The notes beneath the pieces were generated by a model that was not told the DNA's origin, made no database searches, and worked only from the letters and a program-made list of their open reading frames with translations. The translations under genes and the position numbers were made by a program. 22,695 bases of DNA from CBFDBF01 sp050295355. Its GTDB lineage: Bacteria > Pseudomonadota > Gammaproteobacteria > Chromatiales > Chromatiaceae. Within the stretch, counting starts at the first letter, position 1. Every line of letters starts with the position of its first letter. Below are positions 14,424 to 22,000 of this stretch, piece by piece. Location of the stretch: the NCBI GenBank assembly GCA_050295355.1, contig JBNKPL010000033.1:1-22695 (forward strand), given 5' to 3'.

Positions 14424-14849
14424 CTAGTGGTGGTTTTTCGCCGCTTCCCTGATATCCGCCGCACTGCGCAGCGTATCCGGCATGGCGTCCCAGGCCTCCT
14501 TGATCTCTCTCAGCAGGGACTCCACCTCAGCCAGCGGCTCCGCATCGTTGTTTATATCCGCGTCATTTAAACGCCGGGCGATATAATCGTAGAGCAGATC
14601 AAGGTTGACCGCGATCTCCCCCCCCTGCTCAAAATCCAGCGAGCCGCGCAGGGCGTCAATCACGGTAATGGTCCATGAAATGTCCTTATGCCGCGTTTCC
14701 GGCTCATTGCGTTGCACATCGCCCTTCGCCTTCATAATCCGGTCCAGTGCCCCAGCCATGAGCATCTGCACCAGTCGGTGGGGAGTGGCATAGGAGGCCT
14801 CCGCGGAGCCGACCTGGCGATAACTCGATACTGCTGAACTCTTAGCCAT
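14424..14849 (-). CDS. fliS: Flagellin export chaperone FliS
   Basis: The ATG at 14849 (MAKSSAVSSYRQV) is preceded by AAGAGGAAAACA, a good ribosome site, and matches the family start; an in-frame start at 14900 is rejected. The 141-residue protein contains the FliS hallmarks: a Tyr in SYRQVGSAEASYATPHRLVQ, the helix MLMAGALDRIMKAKGDVQRN, ALRGSLDFEQGGEIAVNLDL and the YDYIARRLNDADINND region. FliS binds the C-terminus of flagellin in the cytoplasm, prevents premature polymerisation and delivers it to the export gate. It lies 92 bases after fliD and 9 bases before fliT. Confidence 0.95.
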   Translation of the reverse strand: MAKSSAVSSYRQVGSAEASYATPHRLVQMLMAGALDRIMKAKGDVQRNEPETRHKDISWTITVIDALRGSLDFEQGGEIAVNLDLLYDYIARRLNDADINNDAEPLAEVESLLREIKEAWDAMPDTLRSAADIREAAKNHH

Positions 14850-14941
14850 TGTTTTCCTCTTGTACCAACCATCTGCGGGCCGAAACCCGGCCACTTTCAA
14901 GATCCTGCCACAATTGTACTTCTTTCATCCCGCTTCGGTCA

Positions 14942-16291
14942 TCACTTACTAAGCACGCTCAACTGACTGGTCAGGTAGCTGCTGGTGCTCTGCAGCAGGG
15001 CTATAGTCTGATCCAGGGCCGCGAACTCCTTCACCAACTGTTTTTCCACGGTATCAAGACGGAGTTCCTGACGCTCAATCTGCTCCTGGATCAGATCCAG
15101 ACGGCTGTTCAGGCCGTCCTGCCGGGAATCGATCACACCGTTGGTTTCCAGCAGCGAATCTAAATAATCGTCGAGCCGGTTGGCGTAGCCCTGGGTGGAG
15201 TCGGAAAACAGGCTCACGATCTTGTCGAAATCGTCATTCAGAGCCTGAGTCAGGGTAGAGGTGTCCAGAGAAAGTACGCCGTACTGATCCCGCTCAATGC
15301 CTGCCTCGAAGAGGTAGACATCCGAGCCGTCAATGGTAGCCGCAGTATTTAGGATAGCCACCAGGCCATCCTCCATGCGCCGCAGGCCAGTATCGTTGGC
15401 CAAAGAGCTGGCGGACATCCCGTCCAGGGTACTGCGCAGCGTATTGTAGGCGTCCACGAAGGCCTGGGCGTTTTCTTCCACCTTGCTGGTGTCCCGGGAT
15501 ACGGTAACGGTTGAGCTACCGGTATCCACCAGTTGAAAGGTAACTCCCGTGACCACGCCACTGATGGAATTGGTGGTGCCGGTGACATCAAAACCGTCGA
15601 TGGTCAGCTGTGAATCTGCGGCGGTGTCGATCTGTTCCGCATAGCCGTCACCGCCGACGCCGATATAGAACAGCTTGGACAGGCCGTTCTCATCGGTATT
15701 GTTCAGGTCATCATCCACAAAGCTGATATTGATCGCATTTGCGGCGCCGGTTTCATCACCGGCCAGAATCAGGCGACTGCCCCCGTCCACGTTAATGATG
15801 GAGGCCGTAACCCCGGGATTACTCGAATCGCCGTTTATGGCATTCATGAGCCCCGTAAGCGTGTTGTTCGAACCGTCAACGGTGATATTCATGGTGGATC
15901 CGTTGACTTCAATACTGAGTGTGCCGGTACCGACCGCGGTATCGCTATCGGCGTACACAGAGGAGGCAAACTTGTCACTAGACGCCAACTGACCGACCAA
16001 CAAATCATAACTACCTGCGGTGGCGCTCGAATCCGCCGTAGCCGTCAGCACGCTCTCACTGGAAGAGCTGGCGGTATTGGGGGCCAATCCAGTACTGGTG
16101 CGCAGATCAGAGAGCGCGCTCTGAAAGGTACTGAACGCGCTCTTGACCTTGCCGAAATCGCTGATCTGCTGATTGATCTCCGATTCCCGCGTCTGCAACT
16201 GCAGCAGCGGACGGCTCTCAATCTGCAACAACTGGCTAATGACCGTATTCCAGTCAGCACCTGCACCAATACCGGCGGCCCCGATTGCCAT
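14942..16291 (-). CDS. fliD: Flagellar filament cap protein FliD (HAP2)
   Basis: The 449-residue protein (Salmonella 467) has the FliD N-terminal domain (GAGADWNTVISQLLQIESRP, QISDFGKVKSAFSTFQSALS) and the C-terminal coiled-coil region (KIVSLFSDSTQGYANRLDDY, LNSRLDLIQEQIERQELRLD, STSSYLTSQL), with a beta-rich, Ser/Thr/Asp-rich middle. It caps the growing filament and inserts flagellin. The start at 16291 has AAGGAG 7 bases upstream. An inverted repeat (TTAGCCG...CGGCTAA, 16303-16318) abuts that site. It is the second gene after fliC, preceded by flaG (36 bases) and followed by fliS. Confidence 0.97.
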   Translation of the reverse strand: MAIGAAGIGAGADWNTVISQLLQIESRPLLQLQTRESEINQQISDFGKVKSAFSTFQSALSDLRTSTGLAPNTASSSSESVLTATADSSATAGSYDLLVGQLASSDKFASSVYADSDTAVGTGTLSIEVNGSTMNITVDGSNNTLTGLMNAINGDSSNPGVTASIINVDGGSRLILAGDETGAANAINISFVDDDLNNTDENGLSKLFYIGVGGDGYAEQIDTAADSQLTIDGFDVTGTTNSISGVVTGVTFQLVDTGSSTVTVSRDTSKVEENAQAFVDAYNTLRSTLDGMSASSLANDTGLRRMEDGLVAILNTAATIDGSDVYLFEAGIERDQYGVLSLDTSTLTQALNDDFDKIVSLFSDSTQGYANRLDDYLDSLLETNGVIDSRQDGLNSRLDLIQEQIERQELRLDTVEKQLVKEFAALDQTIALLQSTSSYLTSQLSVLSK

Positions 16292-16327
16292 GGTTAAACT
16301 CCTTAGCCGTGCGGCTAATTCAAACTA

Positions 16328-16699
16328 CTATACCTTGTCATCCAACAGGACACCTGGCGTCATGCTATCGCGCAACTCCTGTATCTGCGCAATCATATGC
16401 AAGATCTGTTCCGGCGGTAACTGCCTTATTACCTCTTTCGTATCGGAATCGATGACACGGACCACTTCCCGTCCCGTCTCTTCATCAATACTAAACTCCA
16501 GGTTTCGCCGTATCATCTGCGGATGATTTTGCACCTGCTTGAGAAGTTCCCGACTGCTTACGGGATCCGCCCCAGGTTTAGGTTTTACCTCGTCAGCAAC
16601 AACCTTTTCCTGCGGCTGTTGCGCGCGGGCATCCACCACCTTGGTAGCACTCTGCCGATAGGTATTCACATTGGACAATTCATTTACGTTGATTGCCAT
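16328..16699 (-). CDS. flaG: FlaG family flagellar protein
   Basis: The 123-residue protein has a low-complexity charged N-terminal half (Lys/Pro/Gln rich) and a compact C-terminal FlaG domain from about residue 60, with RNLEFSIDEETGREVVRVID, SDTKEVIRQLPPEQILHMIA and a final acidic tail. FlaG proteins are linked to filament-length control in Pseudomonas and Vibrio, but the mechanism is not established. The start at 16699 has a GGAAGGG site 7-8 bases upstream. The fliC-flaG-fliD-fliS-fliT order is the common gammaproteobacterial one. A strong hairpin between fliC and flaG means this gene is probably expressed at a lower level than fliC. Confidence 0.93.
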   Translation of the reverse strand: MAINVNELSNVNTYRQSATKVVDARAQQPQEKVVADEVKPKPGADPVSSRELLKQVQNHPQMIRRNLEFSIDEETGREVVRVIDSDTKEVIRQLPPEQILHMIAQIQELRDSMTPGVLLDDKV

Positions 16700-16739
16700 T
16701 GTTTTACCCTTCCATATCCATATTCCGTTCCGGCTGAAA

Positions 16740-16775
16740 CCCCGGGAGACCTACTTTAAGTTTAGTCTCCCGGGG
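16740..16775 (-). terminator. Hairpin terminator or attenuator between fliC and flaG
   Basis: A perfect 11-bp GC-rich stem, CCCCGGGAGAC/GTCTCCCGGGG (16740-16750 with 16765-16775), has a 14-base AT-rich loop. It lies 19 bases after the fliC stop on the - strand. Only three T follow, so it may be a partial terminator or an mRNA-stabilising 3' end, allowing some readthrough into flaG-fliD-fliS-fliT. Confidence 0.8.
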
Positions 16776-16794
16776 AACCCAGAACTACCCGGCG

Positions 16795-17565
16795 TTACTG
16801 GAGCAGTCCAAGTGCCAACTGCGGGAGGGTATTGGCTTGCGCCAATGCCGCCACACCAGCCTGCTGGACCACCTGGGCGCTGGTCAGCCTAGCGGTTTCA
16901 CGGGCGAAGTCCGCGTCCATGATGCGGCCGGCCGCTGCGTACTGGGCCTCTTCCATGGAAGCGGCTACGCTGTTGGCGTGACCCAGGCGGCTCTGGTAGG
17001 AACCTACGTTGGCCAGTTCAGACGCCACTGCGTTCAGGTCGTCATCCACCGAAGAGATATCAGAAATGGTGGCATTGTGGGTGACTGAGGTAGCCGAAAT
17101 GGAGATGGTCTGACCGGCGTTGGCGCCCACCTGGATGGAAGCCGTTGTACCGAACACCGACTGGCCGTTAAAGGATGCGCGGGTCAGGGCATCGCTGATT
17201 TCGGACGTCAGTTCGTCAAACTCAGTACCCATGTAACCCTGCTGGGTAGCGTCGTAGAGGCCACTGGCGTACTGCACGGCCAGCTCACGCTGACGCTGCT
17301 GCATGTCGGCGATGGTCTGCAGGGTGGAGTCCGCTACATCAAGGAAGGAGATGCCGTCGGCGATGTTACGCTGGGCGACGGTCAGGCCGCGGGCCTGTCC
17401 GGTCTGCAGCTGGGCGATAGCCAGACCAGCAGTGTCGTCCTTGGCCTGGTTGATGCGCAGACCGGAGGAGAGACGCTGAATAGCGGTTTGCAGGCTAAGT
17501 CCGGTACGGGCCAGGTTTTTCTGTGCCGCGAGGGAGTATACGTTTGTGTTAACTGTGACTGCCAT
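16795..17565 (-). CDS. fliC: Flagellin
   Basis: The 256-residue protein is a short flagellin made of the conserved D0/D1 ends with almost no outer domain. The N-terminal core shows RLSSGLRINQAKDDTAGLAI (31-50), AQRNIADGISFLDVADSTL and RQRELAVQY (91-99), which preserves the TLR5-recognised Q-R-x-R-E-L element. The C-terminal core shows RIMDADFARETARLTSAQVV and ends LAQANTLPQLALGLLQ. The middle (about 131-175) is a Ser/Thr-rich segment with 13 Ser/Thr in residues 140-172, a likely surface-exposed target for modification. The start at 17565 has AAAGGAT about 8 bases upstream. It is transcribed from a sigma28-type promoter after a leader of about 105 bases, and is bounded downstream by an 11-bp hairpin. 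Confidence 0.98.
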   Translation of the reverse strand: MAVTVNTNVYSLAAQKNLARTGLSLQTAIQRLSSGLRINQAKDDTAGLAIAQLQTGQARGLTVAQRNIADGISFLDVADSTLQTIADMQQRQRELAVQYASGLYDATQQGYMGTEFDELTSEISDALTRASFNGQSVFGTTASIQVGANAGQTISISATSVTHNATISDISSVDDDLNAVASELANVGSYQSRLGHANSVAASMEEAQYAAAGRIMDADFARETARLTSAQVVQQAGVAALAQANTLPQLALGLLQ

Positions 17566-17678
17566 GATAGCGATCCTTTAAAAGTACCGGCGAAGGCGTC
17601 TGTGACTGCTCTATCGCTGGTAGTTTGTATTTAGCGGATATACCAAAAAGTGATTGGTATTTACCGCCTCCGATTATC

Positions 17679-17705
17679 GTAACGGCCACAGGCACAAAAA
17701 CTTTA
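17679..17705 (-). promoter_or_regulatory. Sigma28 (FliA) promoter of fliC
   Basis: On the - strand, TAAAGTTT (17705-17698), an exact match to the FliA -35 box, is followed by an 11-base spacer and GCCGTTAC (17686-17679), against consensus GCCGATAA. Spacing is ideal. The start codon lies about 115 bases downstream. Confidence 0.8.
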
Positions 17706-17706
17706 A

Positions 17707-17733
17707 CCCTTTGGGCGAAATAGAAACAAAGGG
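17707..17733. promoter_or_regulatory. Inverted repeat abutting the fliC sigma28 promoter (possible operator)
   Basis: CCCTTTG (17707-17713) and CAAAGGG (17727-17733) are exact reverse complements separated by 13 bases. The inner edge is one base from the -35 box of the fliC promoter. The half-sites are centred 20 bases apart, about two DNA turns, as for a dimeric regulator. No known factor is recognised. Confidence 0.45.
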
Positions 17734-17969
17734 AACAATAGAGAGAATGCTCGATATCTTATTGTTTTTATTAGATAAACACAGATCCGCGCGAGAAGGC
17801 CGCGCGCAAAGGAAACAAATTCCCGATTATTTGCCTTAGCTCCATCCCGCCTGATTGAGGGACAGCCCCTGCGCTTCCAATCCCCAATAGCACGATTGAG
17901 AACACCCATCCCACAGCGCCAAGGCCGCGGAAGGATTCCTAATTGTTTTCATATAGTTAGATATAGACC

Positions 17970-18005
17970 GGCTTGTGGCGGTGCGGCAGAAGCGTGCCGC
18001 AAGCC
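17970..18005 (-). terminator. Hairpin downstream of flgL, possible transcript end
   Basis: GGCTTGTGGC (17970-17979) pairs with GCCGCAAGCC (17996-18005), 9 of 10 Watson-Crick plus one G-U, with a 16-base loop that is itself GC-rich. It starts 49 bases after the flgL stop. There is no T run on the - strand, so it is at most a Rho-dependent or RNA-stabilising end. Confidence 0.4.
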
Positions 18006-18053
18006 GAGGACCGATCCAGTGCCCGTGCGGCGACTGTCCGGACCGGAACCGGC

Positions 18054-18965
18054 CTAGAGGTAGTTGAACAGGGAGAGCCGGCTCACTTCCATATAGGCCT
18101 TCTGGGCCGCCTCCAGGGCTATCAGTTGACGATCCAGGCGGGTGATTGCCTCGGCGTAGTCGAGATCCTCTTCCCCGGAACGGTGCATCTCCAAGGTAGT
18201 TTTCACGTCCTCATTGACCGCCACCTGTTCGTCGATGGCGTTCATACGGGCGCCGATGGTGGCGCGGACGCTCGCCATATGGGATGCGGCCATATCCACG
18301 TCATCCAGATAGGCGCTGACGTTCAGATCCGCCTCCAGGTCGGTGGCAATCTGATCCAGGGTGTCGAACAGGCTCAGTTTGCCCGCGCCGGTGGCGGTGG
18401 GCACGCCCATAAAGACTTCATAACCGTTGTTGCCGTCCGCTATCCGCCGGTCGGCGGAGATCTGTATCTGCCTGCCACCCAAATCGCCGTTGTAGCTGAC
18501 GACTCCGGGAACCGTTTCCACAAAGGGTATGGTACCGGTCTGATAACCGGCAAAGATGTACTCTCCCTGGGCATCCCGCGTATTGGCCTGGGCAAATATT
18601 TGATCCCGCAGTTCCCGGATCTCCGTGGCGATGGCGGCCCTATTCTCCGGGGTCAGGAGGTCGCTGCTGCCCTGGACCGTCAGTTCCCGGACACGCTGCA
18701 GGATATTCTCGGTACTGGAAATGGCGCTCTCCTCGTACTCCAGCCGCGTGGTGACGCGATCGGCGTTCTTGAGATACTGTTCCAGGGAGTCGATCTTGCG
18801 GTTGTAATCGAGGACCCGCGTCATCCCGGAGGGGTCGTCCGATGGGTTGACGATACGCTTGCCGGAGGCAATCTGCAGTTGAGCCTCACTCACCTTGCTC
18901 TGCTGCTCAAGCATGGCGTTGATACCACGCTCGAAAATCATATGGGTGGAAAGCCGGATTGCCAT
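18054..18965 (-). CDS. flgL: Flagellar hook-filament junction protein FlgL (HAP3)
   Basis: The 303-residue protein has the flagellin-like N-terminal domain (STHMIFERGINAMLEQQSKV, IASGKRIVNPSDDPSGMTRV, VQGSSDLLTPENRAAIATEI) and C-terminal helical domain (LDYAEAITRLDRQLIALEAA, QKAYMEVSRLSLFNYL). Together with FlgK it connects the hook to the filament. It starts 2 bases after the flgK stop, showing tight coupling, and is the last gene of the flgI-flgJ-flgK-flgL run in this window. Length is close to Salmonella FlgL (317). Confidence 0.97.
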   Translation of the reverse strand: MAIRLSTHMIFERGINAMLEQQSKVSEAQLQIASGKRIVNPSDDPSGMTRVLDYNRKIDSLEQYLKNADRVTTRLEYEESAISSTENILQRVRELTVQGSSDLLTPENRAAIATEIRELRDQIFAQANTRDAQGEYIFAGYQTGTIPFVETVPGVVSYNGDLGGRQIQISADRRIADGNNGYEVFMGVPTATGAGKLSLFDTLDQIATDLEADLNVSAYLDDVDMAASHMASVRATIGARMNAIDEQVAVNEDVKTTLEMHRSGEEDLDYAEAITRLDRQLIALEAAQKAYMEVSRLSLFNYL

Positions 18966-18967
18966 AA

Positions 18968-20941
18968 CTACCCCCTTACGGCCCCGAGTAGGGCATCAAA
19001 CAGAGTATTGGCCACCGAGATCACCTGCGCGGCCGCCTGATAGGCCTGCTGAAACCGGACCAGATTACCGGCCTCCTCATCCAGGTTGACGCCGCTAACG
19101 GAAGAGAGGGCCGACTCATGGCGCTGCAGCAGCGCCTCGGAAGTCCTGGCGGTAACCTCTGCCTGACGGGTTTTATTCCCTACGTCCGCGACCAGCTGGC
19201 CGTATACCTGTTGGAATGTGGCGGTTTCCGCCGTGCCGCTGGAATCCCCCAACAGGGTGTTGGCATCCTGCAGGGCGGCAAGGGCGAGCATATTACGGTT
19301 ATCACCTATACCACTGGTATTGTTGGTAATTACAAAACGGTCCCCCTCCTGGGGAATACCGCGGATGGTAAAAGTCATATCGCCGTAGGCGGCAAAATTG
19401 AACTGCACGCCAGCGCTATCGGTGGCGGGGTCATAGGCGATGGTCCCGCCCGGACCGCCGGTGACGGTAAAACCGGGTATGGCGGCGGTCCACTCCAGGG
19501 TGATGTCGCCCGCCAGCGGGATATTGGAAAGATCGCCAATCTCCGGCGCGCTGATGGTGGCGGTACCCAGATTCACCCCGCCGCTCACCGTATTGGTGGA
19601 GGGGTCAGCGCGAAGCGGGGCGGCGGCGGCCAGCTGCCGCGGGTCCTGTATCAGGAGTGAAATATCCTCCGCCGCCGTGCGTGTAGGCCGGATCAGATAA
19701 TCGTCGCCGGTGGTGGCGGCACTGGGAATCGTAATGGTGAAGCCGTCCAGTTCGCCGGCCACGGGATAGGTATAGGGATAGGCGCCGGCGGTAAAGTTCC
19801 AGGACTGGCCGTCCGACAACCGGGTCAGGGTGAAATCGCCCGCCGCGCCATCCGTGGATTCCAGGCGGTAATCACTATCGGTTAGATTCCCGGTCTCCAC
19901 CAGGGTGGCCGTAACCACCGGGGCGCTGGCGCTATTGGGCAGAACCTCAATGGTGCCTTGGCTAAATACCGTACCGCCAAACAGGCCGTCCAGATCGAGT
20001 CCCAGCTGGTGCTGGCTATTGATCTCGTCGGCGATACCCATGGCGATCATGCCCAGCCGGTTCTGGGCGGTATTGAGCATCTCATCCTGGAATCGAAGCG
20101 TCCCCCCCAACTCACCGCCGGAAATAGAATCGGTGATGATCTGGGTTCCCGCGGAAGCAGTGAAAATAATATCCCTGGCATTGACGTCATTCGGATCCAA
20201 AGCCGTGGACACCGTGGCCGCAGTGGTATTCAACACCAGCGCCTGCCCCCGGCCAATAAATACATTCCACGCCCCGTTCTCCTGGGTCACAATATTTACA
20301 TCCACCTTCTCCGACAACTGTTTGAGCAACAGCTCCCGTTCATCCAGCAGGTCATTGGGCTCATGGCCGCCGGCGGAGCCATATGCCTGGATGATGGCTT
20401 CATTCACTTTGGCAATGGATTCCGCAAGGGAGGTGATCTCCGTAGCCAGACTATCCAGATGGGTGTTCAACTGAGCACGGGTAATATTGAATTGCCCGGA
20501 GAGATCATGAAAACGGTCCACCAGGGATTGCGCCTCGGAGAGCACCGTCTGGCGCCCCGCTATGGAGGTGGGATCGTCCGACAACACCTGGAGGGCGTCA
20601 AAAAAATCCTGGACCGCGGGATCCAGTCCCACATCCGGATCCGCAATCAGGTTATCGAGCCAACTGGCGTATTGGTGAAAAACCTGCAGATCGGAGGTAT
20701 TGGACTGAGCGGAGCGCATCTGGGTGGCCAGAAAGTCGTCATACATGCGCTGAACATTGGCCACCTGCACCCCGGAACCGAGCCAGCCGACACCAGTCAG
20801 CTCCGGAACCTGGGTTGACAGATTCACCCGCTGACGGCTGTATCCCTCGGTTTCAGAGTTCGCAATATTATGACCCGTCGTGGTCAGCGCACGCTGATAC
20901 GCGTTGAGGGCTGTAACGCCTATGTTGAGAAAGTTCGCCAT
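18968..20941 (-). CDS. flgK: Flagellar hook-associated protein FlgK (HAP1)
   Basis: The 657-residue protein begins MANFLNIGVTALNAYQRALT followed by the rod/hook-type signature TGHNIANSETEGYSRQRV, and ends AGNLVRFQQAYQAAAQVISV with the terminal helix ANTLFDALLGAVRG. It forms the first junction layer above the hook. It is about 110 residues longer than Salmonella FlgK (547); the extra length lies in the variable middle (about 340-530), which is rich in Gly, Thr and beta-type segments. The start at 20941 has AGGACAG about 5-9 bases upstream. A short hairpin (AGTGG/CCACT, 20980-20995) lies between flgJ and flgK. Confidence 0.97.
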   Translation of the reverse strand: MANFLNIGVTALNAYQRALTTTGHNIANSETEGYSRQRVNLSTQVPELTGVGWLGSGVQVANVQRMYDDFLATQMRSAQSNTSDLQVFHQYASWLDNLIADPDVGLDPAVQDFFDALQVLSDDPTSIAGRQTVLSEAQSLVDRFHDLSGQFNITRAQLNTHLDSLATEITSLAESIAKVNEAIIQAYGSAGGHEPNDLLDERELLLKQLSEKVDVNIVTQENGAWNVFIGRGQALVLNTTAATVSTALDPNDVNARDIIFTASAGTQIITDSISGGELGGTLRFQDEMLNTAQNRLGMIAMGIADEINSQHQLGLDLDGLFGGTVFSQGTIEVLPNSASAPVVTATLVETGNLTDSDYRLESTDGAAGDFTLTRLSDGQSWNFTAGAYPYTYPVAGELDGFTITIPSAATTGDDYLIRPTRTAAEDISLLIQDPRQLAAAAPLRADPSTNTVSGGVNLGTATISAPEIGDLSNIPLAGDITLEWTAAIPGFTVTGGPGGTIAYDPATDSAGVQFNFAAYGDMTFTIRGIPQEGDRFVITNNTSGIGDNRNMLALAALQDANTLLGDSSGTAETATFQQVYGQLVADVGNKTRQAEVTARTSEALLQRHESALSSVSGVNLDEEAGNLVRFQQAYQAAAQVISVANTLFDALLGAVRG

Positions 20942-20997
20942 GTTTCTGTCCTGTCTACTGCCGTCACCAAGTCACCCACAGTGGCCATAACCACTAT

Positions 20998-21990
20998 TTA
21001 TAGCGACCGTTCCGTACGATTCTTGAGCTGCTCCAGCGCACGTTTCATCTCCGGCCCCACCATCACCGCGGTGATTTTTTCCGCATACCGTGGGTCGGTG
21101 GCATAACCCGCCTTCTGCAACTCGGCGAAATAGCGCTTGGGATCGTCCGTGTTCTTTAGCGCCTGTTCATAACGAGGATTCGAACGCAAAAATTCCACAT
21201 AATCGTTAAAGCTGTCGCGGAATGATTCGTAGGCCCGAAAACCCTCCTTTTTCCGCACCGCCACGCCCTGTTCGTACTCCAGGGTTCCAACCCGCAACTG
21301 CTCGCCATCCCAGCGCCGGTCCGCCTTGATTCCGAACAGGTTATTGGCGGAACTGCCGTCGCCAAAGCGCATCATGTGTTTTCCCCAACCGGTCTCCAGG
21401 GCCGCCTGCGCCAGCAGCGCCATGGGGGTAAGGCCCAGTTTTCCCGCCGCCTCCCGCGCCGCCGGCATCAGCTGTTCCACAAAATCCTCTATCTTCCAGC
21501 CGGAGGGATCGGAGGTTTTCTCCGTGGCTGCGGGTTCAGAGTTTGCTGCCGCGGGAGCCACCGGCTCCGGGGTCGGCGTCTGCTTCACCACGTCCAGCGC
21601 CCGGGGGATCAATCGGGCCGGCATTTGGCCGGCCAAATCGGCGGCCTGCCCCAGGCTCTCATCTCCCTCCTGAACGCCCGGCTGGACCCCGTTCAGATTG
21701 CCGCCCAACTGCCGCTCAATCACCTCGGCCAGTCCGACGCCACCGCTCTCCGACAGATGGATCGCCAACTGCTGATCGTAGATATCGCGGTAAAACTTGA
21801 CGTTTTCGCCATCCAGCACGCCATCGCCGAGACTGGCGTCGCGCATGCTTTTCAGCATCATATTCAGAAACAGCGACTCGAACTGACGCGCCACCTCACT
21901 CCGGGCCGCCCCGGAGTCCTCACGCGCCTTCCCTTTCAGCGCGGCGAGGCCATTGAAATCGGTATAGACGGAGGCGGTGGAAGTATCCAT
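20998..21990 (-). CDS. flgJ: Flagellar rod cap/peptidoglycan hydrolase FlgJ
   Basis: The 330-residue protein has two domains. The N-terminal rod-capping part (about 30-100) contains QFESLFLNMMLKSMRDASLG and FYRDIYDQQLAIHLSESGGV. A Pro/Ala/Glu-rich linker follows at about 130-160. The C-terminal glucosaminidase-type domain (about 166-320) has LLAQAALETGWGKHM with the catalytic Glu 199, NLFGIKADRRWDG and GFRAYESFRDSFNDYVEFL. It opens the cell wall as the rod grows through the periplasm. This dual-domain form is typical of beta- and gammaproteobacteria. It starts 10 bases after the flgI stop, so it is co-transcribed with it. Confidence 0.97.
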   Translation of the reverse strand: MDTSTASVYTDFNGLAALKGKAREDSGAARSEVARQFESLFLNMMLKSMRDASLGDGVLDGENVKFYRDIYDQQLAIHLSESGGVGLAEVIERQLGGNLNGVQPGVQEGDESLGQAADLAGQMPARLIPRALDVVKQTPTPEPVAPAAANSEPAATEKTSDPSGWKIEDFVEQLMPAAREAAGKLGLTPMALLAQAALETGWGKHMMRFGDGSSANNLFGIKADRRWDGEQLRVGTLEYEQGVAVRKKEGFRAYESFRDSFNDYVEFLRSNPRYEQALKNTDDPKRYFAELQKAGYATDPRYAEKITAVMVGPEMKRALEQLKNRTERSL

Positions 21991-22000
21991 GGGGTTCGCC

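Larger units (their letters stand above)
17566..18053. other. Regulatory intergenic region between flgL and fliC (488 bp)
   Basis: No protein gene is supported: the + strand frame at 17654-17839 starts with TTG, has no family signature and crosses the fliC promoter. The stretch holds the fliC leader with a small hairpin (ATACCAA/TTGGTAT, 17640-17646 with 17654-17660), the fliC promoter (17679-17705), an inverted repeat against it (17707-17733), an AT-rich tract (17738-17780), a second GC hairpin (17788-17793 with 17801-17806) and the hairpin after flgL (17970-18005). Confidence 0.8.

Noticed and set aside
16303..16318. TTAGCCG/CGGCTAA inverted repeat just before the fliD ribosome site
   Set aside because: Two-base loop leaves about six usable pairs; could tune fliD translation, but too short to claim.
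17654..17839. 61-residue frame between flgL and fliC
   Set aside because: TTG start, no ribosome site, and it overlaps the fliC promoter and its inverted repeat.
17973..19040. 355-residue open frame on + opposite flgL
   Set aside because: flgL on the other strand has full-length family motifs; this frame has none and runs across the flgL/flgK junction.
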